From: an uncultured Verrucomicrobiota bacterium
GTDB taxonomy: Bacteria > Verrucomicrobiota > Kiritimatiellia > RFP12 > UBA1067
Length of the DNA: 8,424 nucleotides
Assembly: GCA_945947925.1 (NCBI GenBank)
Contig: CAMEZU010000066.1
Span: 1 to 8,424 of the forward strand
Direction of reading: 5' to 3'
This document shows positions 1 to 8,160 of this stretch, piece by piece. Below the pieces are notes generated by a model. That model was given only the letters and a program-made list of their open reading frames with translations, was not told where the DNA came from and made no database searches. Within the stretch, counting starts at the first letter, position 1, and each line of letters starts with the position of its first letter. The position numbers and the translations under genes are program-made.

Positions 1-8
1 CTCTAATT

Positions 9-17
9 TGCTATAAT
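9..17 (+). promoter_or_regulatory. Extended -10 promoter element for the purH-type gene
   Basis: TGCTATAAT matches the sigma-70 extended -10 consensus (TG-N-TATAAT) exactly, in an AT-rich leader that contrasts with the GC-rich genes. Transcription would start about 6-8 bases after it, near position 24, giving a leader of only about 25 bases that still includes the ribosome binding site AGAGGAG (36-42). A -35 box, if there is one, would lie before the window start, so it cannot be checked. That this promoter drives the gene at 48 is inference from position. Confidence 0.6.
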
Positions 18-47
18 ATTCTTCTTTCAGAAGCGAGAGGAGTAGAC

Positions 48-1346
<1,299 letters not shown>

Positions 1347-1390
1347 TCGGACGGCGGCGACGGCGCCAAACGGTTTCAATTCAAGAAAAA

Positions 1391-1396
1391 AGAGGT
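1391..1396 (+). promoter_or_regulatory. Ribosome binding site deciding the exbB start
   Basis: AGAGGT lies seven bases (counted from AGAGG) before the ATG at 1403, in an A-rich stretch. The reading frame is open far upstream, back into the purH gene, so this site is what selects the start at 1403. The resulting N-terminus also fits the family's length. Confidence 0.7.
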
Positions 1397-1402
1397 AAGA
1401 CG

Positions 1403-1984
1403 ATGATTCTGGCGAATGTGGGCAGGGCGGCGGGAGAAGCCGCGGCGAAGTCGGCGGAGCAGGTGGCGCTTGCGGCGGACAAGATCACCTTCGGCGAGGC
1501 GTGGAGCTACGGCGGTTCGCTGATGTGGGTGCTGGCGATCTTTTCCGTGCTGGCGCTCACGACGATGATCTACCTCCTGCTGTCGCAGCGGTCGGATGCG
1601 TTCGTGTCGGAGGCGCTGTCGCGGATCCGCGCGGCGAAGGATCCCGCGGCCGAGGGCGCGCGCATCGCCGAGCGCGTGTATTCGTCCGTGGACTGGCTGG
1701 CGGACATCGCGGCGATCGCGCCGCTCGTCGGTCTCCTGGGCACGGTCTTGGGCATCTTCGAGGCGTTCAGTCTCGTCAATTCCGACCTCAACCAGGTCGA
1801 CAAGGCGGCGAAGCTGACGCAGGGCGTGTCGAAGGCGGTCGTCACGACGATCTTCGGCCTGGTCGTGGCCATCCCGTCGCTTGTCGCCCACGCCTGGTTC
1901 CGCCGTCGCGCGTCCCGCCTGGTCGCCACGATGGAGGAGAAGGCCGAGAAGCAGGAGGAAGCCGCCCATGCGATTCGCGCCTAA
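1403..1984 (+). CDS. exbB: MotA/TolQ/ExbB-family proton channel
   Basis: This 193-residue inner-membrane protein is the channel subunit of an ExbB/ExbD-type motor, which uses proton flow to energise a TonB- or TolA-like partner. Three hydrophobic segments are visible: residues about 39-60, 100-123 and 144-165. The second contains the family signature APLVGLLGTVLGIFEAF (106-122) and the third VVTTIFGLVVAIP (146-158). T114 and T148/T149 sit where ExbB proteins keep the pore threonines. A charged C-terminal tail (167-193) should be cytoplasmic. The loop between segments 1 and 2 is only about 40 residues, shorter than in E. coli ExbB, so this is a compact member. The first gene of an overlapping operon, its end overlaps exbD by 17 bases. 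Assignment to ExbB rather than TolQ is uncertain, since no tol or pal genes are visible; the family call itself is firm. Confidence 0.92.
   Translation: MILANVGRAAGEAAAKSAEQVALAADKITFGEAWSYGGSLMWVLAIFSVLALTTMIYLLLSQRSDAFVSEALSRIRAAKDPAAEGARIAERVYSSVDWLADIAAIAPLVGLLGTVLGIFEAFSLVNSDLNQVDKAAKLTQGVSKAVVTTIFGLVVAIPSLVAHAWFRRRASRLVATMEEKAEKQEEAAHAIRA
1953..1958 (+). promoter_or_regulatory. Ribosome binding site deciding the exbD start
   Basis: AGGAGG lies within the end of exbB, nine bases before the ATG at 1968. It selects this ATG over an in-frame one at 1881, which would add 29 arginine/proline-rich residues that are unlike ExbD. Confidence 0.75.
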
Positions 1985-2393
1985 GAGCCGGTCGAAGGCC
2001 CCGACCCTGGCGATGACGTCGATGCTGGACGTCATCTTCCTGCTGCTCTTCTACTTCGCCGCGATGAGCATCCAGGCGCAGTGGGAGTACGACATGAAGG
2101 TCGCCCTGCCCGAGGCGGAGTCGGCCGAGATGCCGTCCCGCCTGCCGGGCGAGCTCGTGCTGAACGTGCACAAGGACGGCAAGGTGATCGTCAACAACAT
2201 GGAGCTTTCGCCCGAGGATCTCCGCCGGCGCCTGCAGCGCATCGCCGAGATCTATCCCGATCAGACGGCCGTCATCCGCGCCGACAAGGGCACGGAGTAC
2301 GAGAAGGTGGTGGCGGTGATCGACACGTGCCGTTCGGCAGGCGTCTGGAACTTCTCGCTCGCCTCCGACAAGCGGGAAGGAGACGCGAAATGA
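1968..2393 (+). CDS. exbD: ExbD/TolR-family motor subunit
   Basis: This 141-residue protein is the partner of ExbB, with one N-terminal membrane helix and a periplasmic domain. The pattern fits the family: a short basic N-terminus (MRFAPKSRSK), then a helix of about residues 16-37 carrying SMLDVIFLLLFYF. D21 corresponds to the essential proton-handling aspartate of ExbD/TolR. The periplasmic part has the family features LVLNVHKDGKVIVNN, VIRADKGTEYEKVV and a C-terminal IDTCRSAGVWNFSLAS. The length is typical for ExbD. It overlaps exbB by 17 bases and the TPR gene by 4 (ATGA), which suggests translational coupling and a shared complex. ExbD versus TolR cannot be settled from sequence alone; the TonB-like partner downstream favours ExbD. 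Confidence 0.92.
   Translation: MRFAPKSRSKAPTLAMTSMLDVIFLLLFYFAAMSIQAQWEYDMKVALPEAESAEMPSRLPGELVLNVHKDGKVIVNNMELSPEDLRRRLQRIAEIYPDQTAVIRADKGTEYEKVVAVIDTCRSAGVWNFSLASDKREGDAK
2377..2383 (+). promoter_or_regulatory. Ribosome binding site of the TPR gene
   Basis: AAGGAGA lies at the end of exbD, with six bases to the ATG at 2390. It supports this start rather than the much earlier in-frame ATG at 2081, which would overlap most of exbD. Confidence 0.7.
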
Positions 2394-4345
2394 CGATTCT
2401 GCCGATGCTTCTCGCGGCCGCCGCGTATCTGCCGTCCGACCGGATGGCGATGGCCGACCGCATGTTCGACGCGGGCGACTACGACGGGGCGAAGGCGGAG
2501 TACGCGGCCCTGCGCGGCGTGCAGGGCGTGGCCGAGGACGAGCTTCTCTTCCGCCTGGCCGAGACGGCGCGCGCGAAGGGCGATGCGGCCGGGGCCCGCG
2601 CCAGCTATCTCGACCTCGTGCGCCGGTATCCGCGGTCGCGGCATGCCGACCGGGCGCGCCTCAAGGGGGCGCTCGCGGGCACGCCCGAGCAGCAGAAGAC
2701 CGAGCTCCCGCTCCTCGATACGGACGGCGTCGCGCTGGCGCTGCGCGCCGAGGCGCTCTATCATCTTGGCGAGGTCAACGGCGATCCCAAGGCCTTCGCC
2801 CGCTGCGTGCGCCTGGATCCGAAGGGACCCTTCGCGGTCGCCGCCCGGTTCCGCCAGGCGGCGCTCCTGGGCAAGTCCGAGGATCCGACGGTGCGCCGCG
2901 AAGCGCTCGGCATCCTGCAGGAGCTGTCCAAGGTCGAGGACCGTTCCATCGCGCAGAAGGCGCTTTTCATGGCGGTCTGCAACTGCTATTCCGAGAACAC
3001 CGACCTCGGCTTCAAGGGCGCCCGCAAGCTGGCGAGCCGCTACCTCCGGGCGTATCCCGACAGCCCGGACCTGCCGCGGGTGCGGACGATGGGCGCGTGG
3101 AGCTACTACCAGGTCGGCGAATGGTCCGACGCGGAGGTGCTCTGCGGCGAGGCGGCGACGGACGACCTCGCCTACCTGCGCGCCGCCTGCGCGCTGGCGA
3201 AGGGGAAGGCCGCCGAGGCCCGTGCGCTCTTCAACCGCTATCTCGAGGACTATCCGCAGGGCCGCTACCGCGCGTCGGCCGAACTGCAGCACGCCCGCCT
3301 GAGCTTCGTCGCCGCCAAGGACGGCGATGACAAGGCCCTGATCGTCGAGGCCGCGCGCCGCAGCGCGCGCCTGTCGAAGGGCTCGAACGACCGCCTGCGC
3401 TACGCGTGGGCCCTGGAGAACGCAGGTCGGACCGACGAGGCCGTGGCCGAATACGCGTCGCTCGCGACCGACTTCCCGAAGACGGCCGACGGCGCGGAGG
3501 CGCTTCTCCGCAAGGCGATGATCGACATCCGGGCCTCCCGCTGGTCCGATGCGGCCCAGTCCCTGAAGGACTCCCTGTCCAGCGCGCTGACGCCGGCGCG
3601 CAAGGCCGAAGCGCTGTACTGGCTGGGCTACTCCTATTCGCGGCTCGGACACGACACCGAGGGCGTCACGCGGCTCCGCGAGGCGCTGGCGCTCGGCATC
3701 GCGAAGGACCCCGAGCGCGAAGCCCGCCTGATCATCGCCGACAACGACTACAAGTCGGGACGGAAGGCCGAGGCCAAGGTCGCCTATGCGACGCTGATCC
3801 GCGAGGACGCCGAGGCCTGCAACCGGATGAGCGCCGAGCGGCTGCGTAGCGTCGGACGGTTCCTGCTGAGCGCCGAGTACGGCGCGGCCTATCCCGAGGA
3901 GGCCGCGTCCTGCGGACGCTTCTTGGCCGAGAACGGCGGAACGCCCGAATGGAAGCAGGCCGGCTACGTCCTGAAGGGCGCCGGCGAGGAGGCCTCCGGG
4001 TCGTTCGCCCGCGCCATCGAGTCCTACCGCCTGGCCATGCGCCAGCCGGTCTCCGGCGCGACCGACGACCTGCCCGCCGCCGTGCTGGCGCTGGGCGTGC
4101 TGGAGGCCAAGGCCGGACAGTGCGCCGAGGCCGAGGCGACGCTGTGCAAGGCCGTGCGGCTCAACGCGAAGGTCACGTCCGCGCGCGTGAAGGCCTACCT
4201 CTGGCTGGCGAAGGCCTGCCACGGCCAGGGCCGTGACGACGACGCGCGCCGCTATGCGACGATCGTGACGACGCTCTTCGACGACAAGGAGGCCGCCGCC
4301 GAGGCGGAGCGCCTCCTTCAGACGCTGCCGGAGGTGAAGAAATGA
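2390..4345 (+). CDS. Tetratricopeptide-repeat protein, probably periplasmic, of the ExbBD operon
   Basis: This 651-residue protein is built mostly of helical repeats. TPR-like units (small residue, Gly turn, Ala at the second-helix start, Tyr, Pro at the end) are clear at about residues 20-42, 52-81, 336-368, 408-436, 563-592 and 602-630. Examples are FDAGDYDGAKAEYAAL and KGDAAGARASYLDLVRRYP. The regions between hold more degenerate repeats, so most of the protein is probably one solenoid. The N-terminus (MTILPMLLAAAAYLPS) is hydrophobic and could be a weak signal peptide, though it lacks the usual basic residues, so export is likely but not certain. TPR proteins are protein-protein scaffolds; no catalytic motif is seen. 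The gene overlaps both neighbours by 4 bases (ATGA), so it is probably made in step with the motor and the VWA protein. A role as periplasmic adaptor is inferred from context. Confidence 0.85.
   Translation: MTILPMLLAAAAYLPSDRMAMADRMFDAGDYDGAKAEYAALRGVQGVAEDELLFRLAETARAKGDAAGARASYLDLVRRYPRSRHADRARLKGALAGTPEQQKTELPLLDTDGVALALRAEALYHLGEVNGDPKAFARCVRLDPKGPFAVAARFRQAALLGKSEDPTVRREALGILQELSKVEDRSIAQKALFMAVCNCYSENTDLGFKGARKLASRYLRAYPDSPDLPRVRTMGAWSYYQVGEWSDAEVLCGEAATDDLAYLRAACALAKGKAAEARALFNRYLEDYPQGRYRASAELQHARLSFVAAKDGDDKALIVEAARRSARLSKGSNDRLRYAWALENAGRTDEAVAEYASLATDFPKTADGAEALLRKAMIDIRASRWSDAAQSLKDSLSSALTPARKAEALYWLGYSYSRLGHDTEGVTRLREALALGIAKDPEREARLIIADNDYKSGRKAEAKVAYATLIREDAEACNRMSAERLRSVGRFLLSAEYGAAYPEEAASCGRFLAENGGTPEWKQAGYVLKGAGEEASGSFARAIESYRLAMRQPVSGATDDLPAAVLALGVLEAKAGQCAEAEATLCKAVRLNAKVTSARVKAYLWLAKACHGQGRDDDARRYATIVTTLFDDKEAAAEAERLLQTLPEVKK
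4330..4337 (+). promoter_or_regulatory. Strong ribosome binding site of the VWA gene
   Basis: GGAGGTGA matches the anti-Shine-Dalgarno sequence over its full length and sits four bases before the ATG at 4342 (seven from the GGAGG core). It lies within the last codons of the TPR gene and fixes the start that gives the N-terminal membrane helix. Confidence 0.75.
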
Positions 4346-5982
4346 GTTCGTACGGGGGGCAGAAGTTCCTGGCCGGCGCGCTGATCCTGTCCGCCGTGGC
4401 CCATCTGGGGATCATGTACGCGATGCGTCCCCAGGTGATGACGAACTATTTCCAGCCGTCCCGCCACGTGACGCCGCGCCGTCCGATGGAGATGCGCGAG
4501 CCGAAGCCCCCGCCCCCGGGGACCGTCCGCTTCGAGGACCTGACGGATGTCGAGGCGAAGTTCGATTCGCCCGAGGCCGTCTCCAAGGCGCTGCTGCCGA
4601 TGCAGTCCTCTGACGTGGACGCGACGCTGGACGGAACGACGCCCCCGCTGCCGCCGGACCAGGAGGCCGTCCTTCCGCCGCAGCCGAAGCGCGAGGTCGC
4701 GCCCCGTCTTTTCGAGAAGGTGCACGTCGAGGACATGCCGTCCTACGTGGCGCCGGTCGTGATGGATTCCGGCATCGGCCTGACGCCGCCGGTCACGAAG
4801 CCGCTCGAGGCGCCGAAGGTCGACGTCGTCCCACCGGCGCCGGATCCGGTGCTCGTGCCGGTCATCGAGCCGCCCGCGCTCGAGGCCATGCCGAAGGCGG
4901 AGGACAAGGTCTCCCTCGTCGAGGCGACGGCCCGCGAGGAGGTGAAGGAGGACTTCACGCCGCCGAAGCAGGTGATGGACGAGATCGACGAGAGCATCGT
5001 CTCGGCCGAGAAGGCCGCCGTCCGCAATCTCCTTGACGTGAGCAGGCCGCGTCCGCTCACGAAGTTCGTGAACGCCTCGCTCACCTCCGCCGAAGCCGGC
5101 GAGTGGAACTACTTCCGCGTGCGGATCACGCCCCGGCAGTCGCTGGAGATCGTTCCCAAGGACGTCGTCATCCTGATCGACGCGTCGGGCTCGATCTCGG
5201 ACGACCGCCTCGGCAGCTGCCGCAAGGCCGCGCAGGAGTTCCTGCGCTCCTGCATGAACACGGGGGACCGCTTCAACCTCGTCGCCTTCCGCAACGACTT
5301 CGACTACGCGTTCCGCGAATGGCAGAACTGCGACCAGCCGTCGTTCGACGCGGCGGACCGCTGGATGCGGCGCCAGACCGCCCACGGCCGGACGGACGTC
5401 TTCTCGACGATCGCCTCGGTGCTGAAGCTGCCGCGCAATCCGCGCCGGCCGATGATTGCTCTCGTCGTCACGGACGGCGACGCCAACACGGGCGTGAGCA
5501 AGACGGCGGACATCCTCTCGAAGTTCACCGCGCTCAACGACGGCCTCGTCTCGGTCTACATGTACGGCGTCAAGCAGGGCGCCAACCGCGAGCTCATCGA
5601 CGTCCTGACGCGCGGCAACCGCGGCGACAGCCTCGTCTACGAGGGCAACCGCAAGTTCGCCGGACGCAAGATCGGCGAGCTGAGCGAGCGCTTCCGCGAC
5701 CCCGTGCTGAGCGACCTCCGCATCGTCTTTACGACCGCCTCCAACGCCGACGTCTATCCGCGCCGCCTCAAGAACCTCTACCGCGGCGAATGCGTGGACA
5801 TCATCGGCCGCGTGCCGACCGGGACGCCGCAGGTCGCCTTCTCCCTGAAGGGACTGAACGGCTCGCGCGCCTACGAGGCCATGTTCCGGCTGACGCTCGG
5901 CCAGGGCGGCATGAAGGAATTCGACCCGCAGCTTCCGGAGCTGTGGAGACAGGAAAAGGTCATCGACGCCAAACTGCACTGA
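4342..5982 (+). CDS. TonB-like membrane-anchored von Willebrand factor A (VWA) protein
   Basis: This 546-residue protein has three parts. Residues about 9-28 form a single membrane helix with S17 and H21, the same S-x-x-x-H spacing found in the transmembrane helix of TonB and TolA, where it couples to ExbB/ExbD or TolQ/TolR. Residues about 39-215 are proline- and charge-rich (for example EPKPPPPG at 53-60), like the TonB periplasmic linker. Residues about 273-450 are a VWA domain with a complete MIDAS: D280, S282 and S284 (DASGS), T351 (GRTDV) and D378 (TDGDAN). The tail (454-546) has PVLSDLRIVF, DVYPRRLKNLYRGE and LPELWRQEKV. These resemble the segment after the VWA domain in inter-alpha-trypsin-inhibitor-type proteins, although no N-terminal VIT domain is visible. 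No TonB C-terminal domain is seen. As the last gene of the overlapping operon, it is probably the motor's output component. Its ligand is unknown. The VWA call is firm; the TonB-like role is inference. Confidence 0.88.
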   Translation: MSSYGGQKFLAGALILSAVAHLGIMYAMRPQVMTNYFQPSRHVTPRRPMEMREPKPPPPGTVRFEDLTDVEAKFDSPEAVSKALLPMQSSDVDATLDGTTPPLPPDQEAVLPPQPKREVAPRLFEKVHVEDMPSYVAPVVMDSGIGLTPPVTKPLEAPKVDVVPPAPDPVLVPVIEPPALEAMPKAEDKVSLVEATAREEVKEDFTPPKQVMDEIDESIVSAEKAAVRNLLDVSRPRPLTKFVNASLTSAEAGEWNYFRVRITPRQSLEIVPKDVVILIDASGSISDDRLGSCRKAAQEFLRSCMNTGDRFNLVAFRNDFDYAFREWQNCDQPSFDAADRWMRRQTAHGRTDVFSTIASVLKLPRNPRRPMIALVVTDGDANTGVSKTADILSKFTALNDGLVSVYMYGVKQGANRELIDVLTRGNRGDSLVYEGNRKFAGRKIGELSERFRDPVLSDLRIVFTTASNADVYPRRLKNLYRGECVDIIGRVPTGTPQVAFSLKGLNGSRAYEAMFRLTLGQGGMKEFDPQLPELWRQEKVIDAKLH

Positions 5983-6013
5983 AACGGCGTCTGGCCGTCA
6001 CATCGGAAATCTT

Positions 6014-8086
6014 ATGAGCAGCGAACTCTCCAACGTACGTAACATCGGCATCGTCGCGCACATCGACGCGGGCAAGACGACCACCACCGAACGCATCCTC
6101 TTCTACACGGGGAAGATCCACCAGCACGGCGACGTCCATGACGGCAACACGACGACGGACTTCATGATCCAGGAGCGCGAGCGCGGCATCACGATCCAGT
6201 CCGCCGCCATCTCCTGCGAGTGGAAGGGCACGTCGATCAACATCATCGACACCCCCGGACACGTCGACTTCACGATGGAGGTCGAGCGCTCGCTGCGCGT
6301 CCTCGACGGCGCCGTGTGCGTCTTCTGCGCGGTGGGCGGCGTCCAGCCCCAGTCCGAGACCGTCTGGCGCCAGGCCGACCGCTACAACGTGCCGCGCCTC
6401 GCGTTCGTCAACAAGATGGACCGCATGGGCGCCGATTTCGCGCGCGTCGTGGACGAGCTCCGCAACAAGCTCAAGGCCAACGCCTGCCCGATCAACCTGC
6501 CGATCGGCAAGGAGGACGCCTTCAAGGGCGTGATCGACCTCCTCGAGATGAAGGCGATCGTCTACGACGAGGCCACCGAGGGCAAGACGTTCACCGTCGG
6601 CGAGATCCCGGCCGAGCTCAAGGACGAGGCCGAACTCGCCCGCGCCGAGCTCGTCGAGAAGGTCGCGGACCTCGACGAGGGCGTGATGGAGACCTTCCTC
6701 GAGAACGGCGACCTCACCAAGGAGGAGCTGATCCCGGCGATCCGCCGCATTGTCGTCGCCGGCACCTTCGTGCCCGTCCTCTGCGGCACCTCCCTGCGCG
6801 ACAAGGGCGTGCAGCCGCTTCTCGATGCCGTCTGCGCCTTCCTGCCGTCGCCGGAGGACCGTCCGCCGGTCGCCGCGACCGACCTCAAGACCGAGGCGCC
6901 CGTTACGCGCGAGCAGAAGGCGTCCGAGCTCCTCACGGCCCTCGTCTTCAAGATCGCGACGGATCCCTACGTCGGCAAGCTCTTCTTTGTCCGCGTTTAC
7001 GGCGGCGTCCTCAAGAAGGGCGCGAACGCCTACAACCCGCGCACGAAGAAGCGCGAGCGCATCATGAAGATCGTCCGCCTCTTCGCCGACGACCAGATCG
7101 AGGTCGAGGAGCTGAAGGCCGGCGACATCGGCGCGGTGATGGGCCTCAAGGAATGCACGACGGGCGACACGCTGTGCGCCGAGATGAAGCCGTGCTACCT
7201 TGAGCGCATCGTCGCCCCGCAGCCCGTCATGTTCCTCGCCATCGAGCCCAAGAGCTCGGCGGACAAGGACAAGCTCGTCGACTCCATGAAGGCGCTCGCC
7301 GCCGAGGACCCGACCTGCCAGTTCCGCGAGGACGAGGAGACGGGACAGACGATTCTCTCCGGCATGGGCGAACTGCACCTCGAGATTCTGGTCGACCGCC
7401 TGAAGCGCGAGTTCAAGTGCGCCGCGAACGTCGGCAAGCCCATGGTCTCGTATCTCGAGACGATCACCGCCTCGGCCGTCAAGTCCTTCACCTTTGATCG
7501 CGAGCTCGGCGGCAAGCGCCATGCGGTGACGCTCACGATCGAGGTCAAGCCGCTCGAGCGCGGCAAGGGACAGTCCGTCGACCTCTCCCGCGACTTCGTC
7601 AACACGGTTCCCGACAAGCACCTGCAGGACTGCGTGCGCCAGGGCCTCGCCGACGGCATCTCGACCGGCGTGCTCGCGCGCTATCCGATGGCGGATCTCG
7701 CCGTCACGTGCCTTTCGGCGGAGCTTGTCGATCCGGAGATCTCGGACGAGGTGGCGTTCCGCTCCGCCGCGATGATGGGCTTCCGTGAGGCGGCCGAGGC
7801 GGCTGCGCCCGAGTTCCTCGAGCCGATCATGAAGCTCGAGATCACGACCCCGCCCGAATCCGTCGGCGAGATCCTCGGCGACCTCAACGCGCGCCGCGGC
7901 ACGGTCCTCAACATGGACATGCGCGGCGACCTCCAGGTCATCCACGCCCGCGTCCCGATGGCACAGATGTTCGGCTACGCAACCGCCGTCCGCTCCCTCA
8001 CCAAGGGCCGCGCCTCCTATTCAATGGAGCCCGACCAGTTCGAAGTCGCCCCGAAGAACGTCCGCGAAGACATCCTCAGCCGCTGA
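6014..8086 (+). CDS. fusA: Elongation factor G paralogue, spdEFG2/EF-G2mt-like
   Basis: This 690-residue cytoplasmic translational GTPase has all G motifs: AHIDAGKTTT (15-24), RGIT (57-60), DTPGH (79-83) and NKMD (133-136). Domains II-V follow at roughly 290-390, 400-475, 476-600 and 605-690, with the family signature SGMGELHLEI in domain III. Length is normal (E. coli EF-G is 704). Several places depart from the ordinary translocase. Switch I reads TTTDFMIQERERGITIQSA. The G domain has CGTSLRDKGVQPLLDAV. Domain IV has DRELGGKRHAVTLTIEVKP (starting at D495) where translocase EF-G has a conserved GGRGQYGHV-type motif. The C-terminus has SLTKGRASYSME. From memory these resemble mitochondrial EF-G2 and spirochaete spdEFG2, which act in ribosome recycling. 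General databases would probably still call it fusA. It starts 31 bases after the VWA gene with only a weak ribosome site (GGAAA, 6005-6009). Being an EF-G is certain; the subgroup is inference. Confidence 0.95.
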   Translation: MSSELSNVRNIGIVAHIDAGKTTTTERILFYTGKIHQHGDVHDGNTTTDFMIQERERGITIQSAAISCEWKGTSINIIDTPGHVDFTMEVERSLRVLDGAVCVFCAVGGVQPQSETVWRQADRYNVPRLAFVNKMDRMGADFARVVDELRNKLKANACPINLPIGKEDAFKGVIDLLEMKAIVYDEATEGKTFTVGEIPAELKDEAELARAELVEKVADLDEGVMETFLENGDLTKEELIPAIRRIVVAGTFVPVLCGTSLRDKGVQPLLDAVCAFLPSPEDRPPVAATDLKTEAPVTREQKASELLTALVFKIATDPYVGKLFFVRVYGGVLKKGANAYNPRTKKRERIMKIVRLFADDQIEVEELKAGDIGAVMGLKECTTGDTLCAEMKPCYLERIVAPQPVMFLAIEPKSSADKDKLVDSMKALAAEDPTCQFREDEETGQTILSGMGELHLEILVDRLKREFKCAANVGKPMVSYLETITASAVKSFTFDRELGGKRHAVTLTIEVKPLERGKGQSVDLSRDFVNTVPDKHLQDCVRQGLADGISTGVLARYPMADLAVTCLSAELVDPEISDEVAFRSAAMMGFREAAEAAAPEFLEPIMKLEITTPPESVGEILGDLNARRGTVLNMDMRGDLQVIHARVPMAQMFGYATAVRSLTKGRASYSMEPDQFEVAPKNVREDILSR

Positions 8087-8160
8087 AGCTCGTCATCCCC
8101 GTAAGCGCGCCGCCCCGCCGCTCCAGAGCAAAGAACGCCAACTCCACATCAGAGGGGAAT

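Noticed and set aside
1347..1402. Possible terminator or promoter between the purH-type gene and exbB
   Set aside because: The CGGCGACGGCGCC stretch has no stable hairpin followed by a T run, and no convincing -35/-10 pair is seen.
1881..1967. Upstream in-frame start for exbD adding 29 residues
   Set aside because: The extra residues are Arg/Pro-rich shadow translation of exbB, and the ATG at 1968 has an AGGAGG site and gives the normal ExbD N-terminus.
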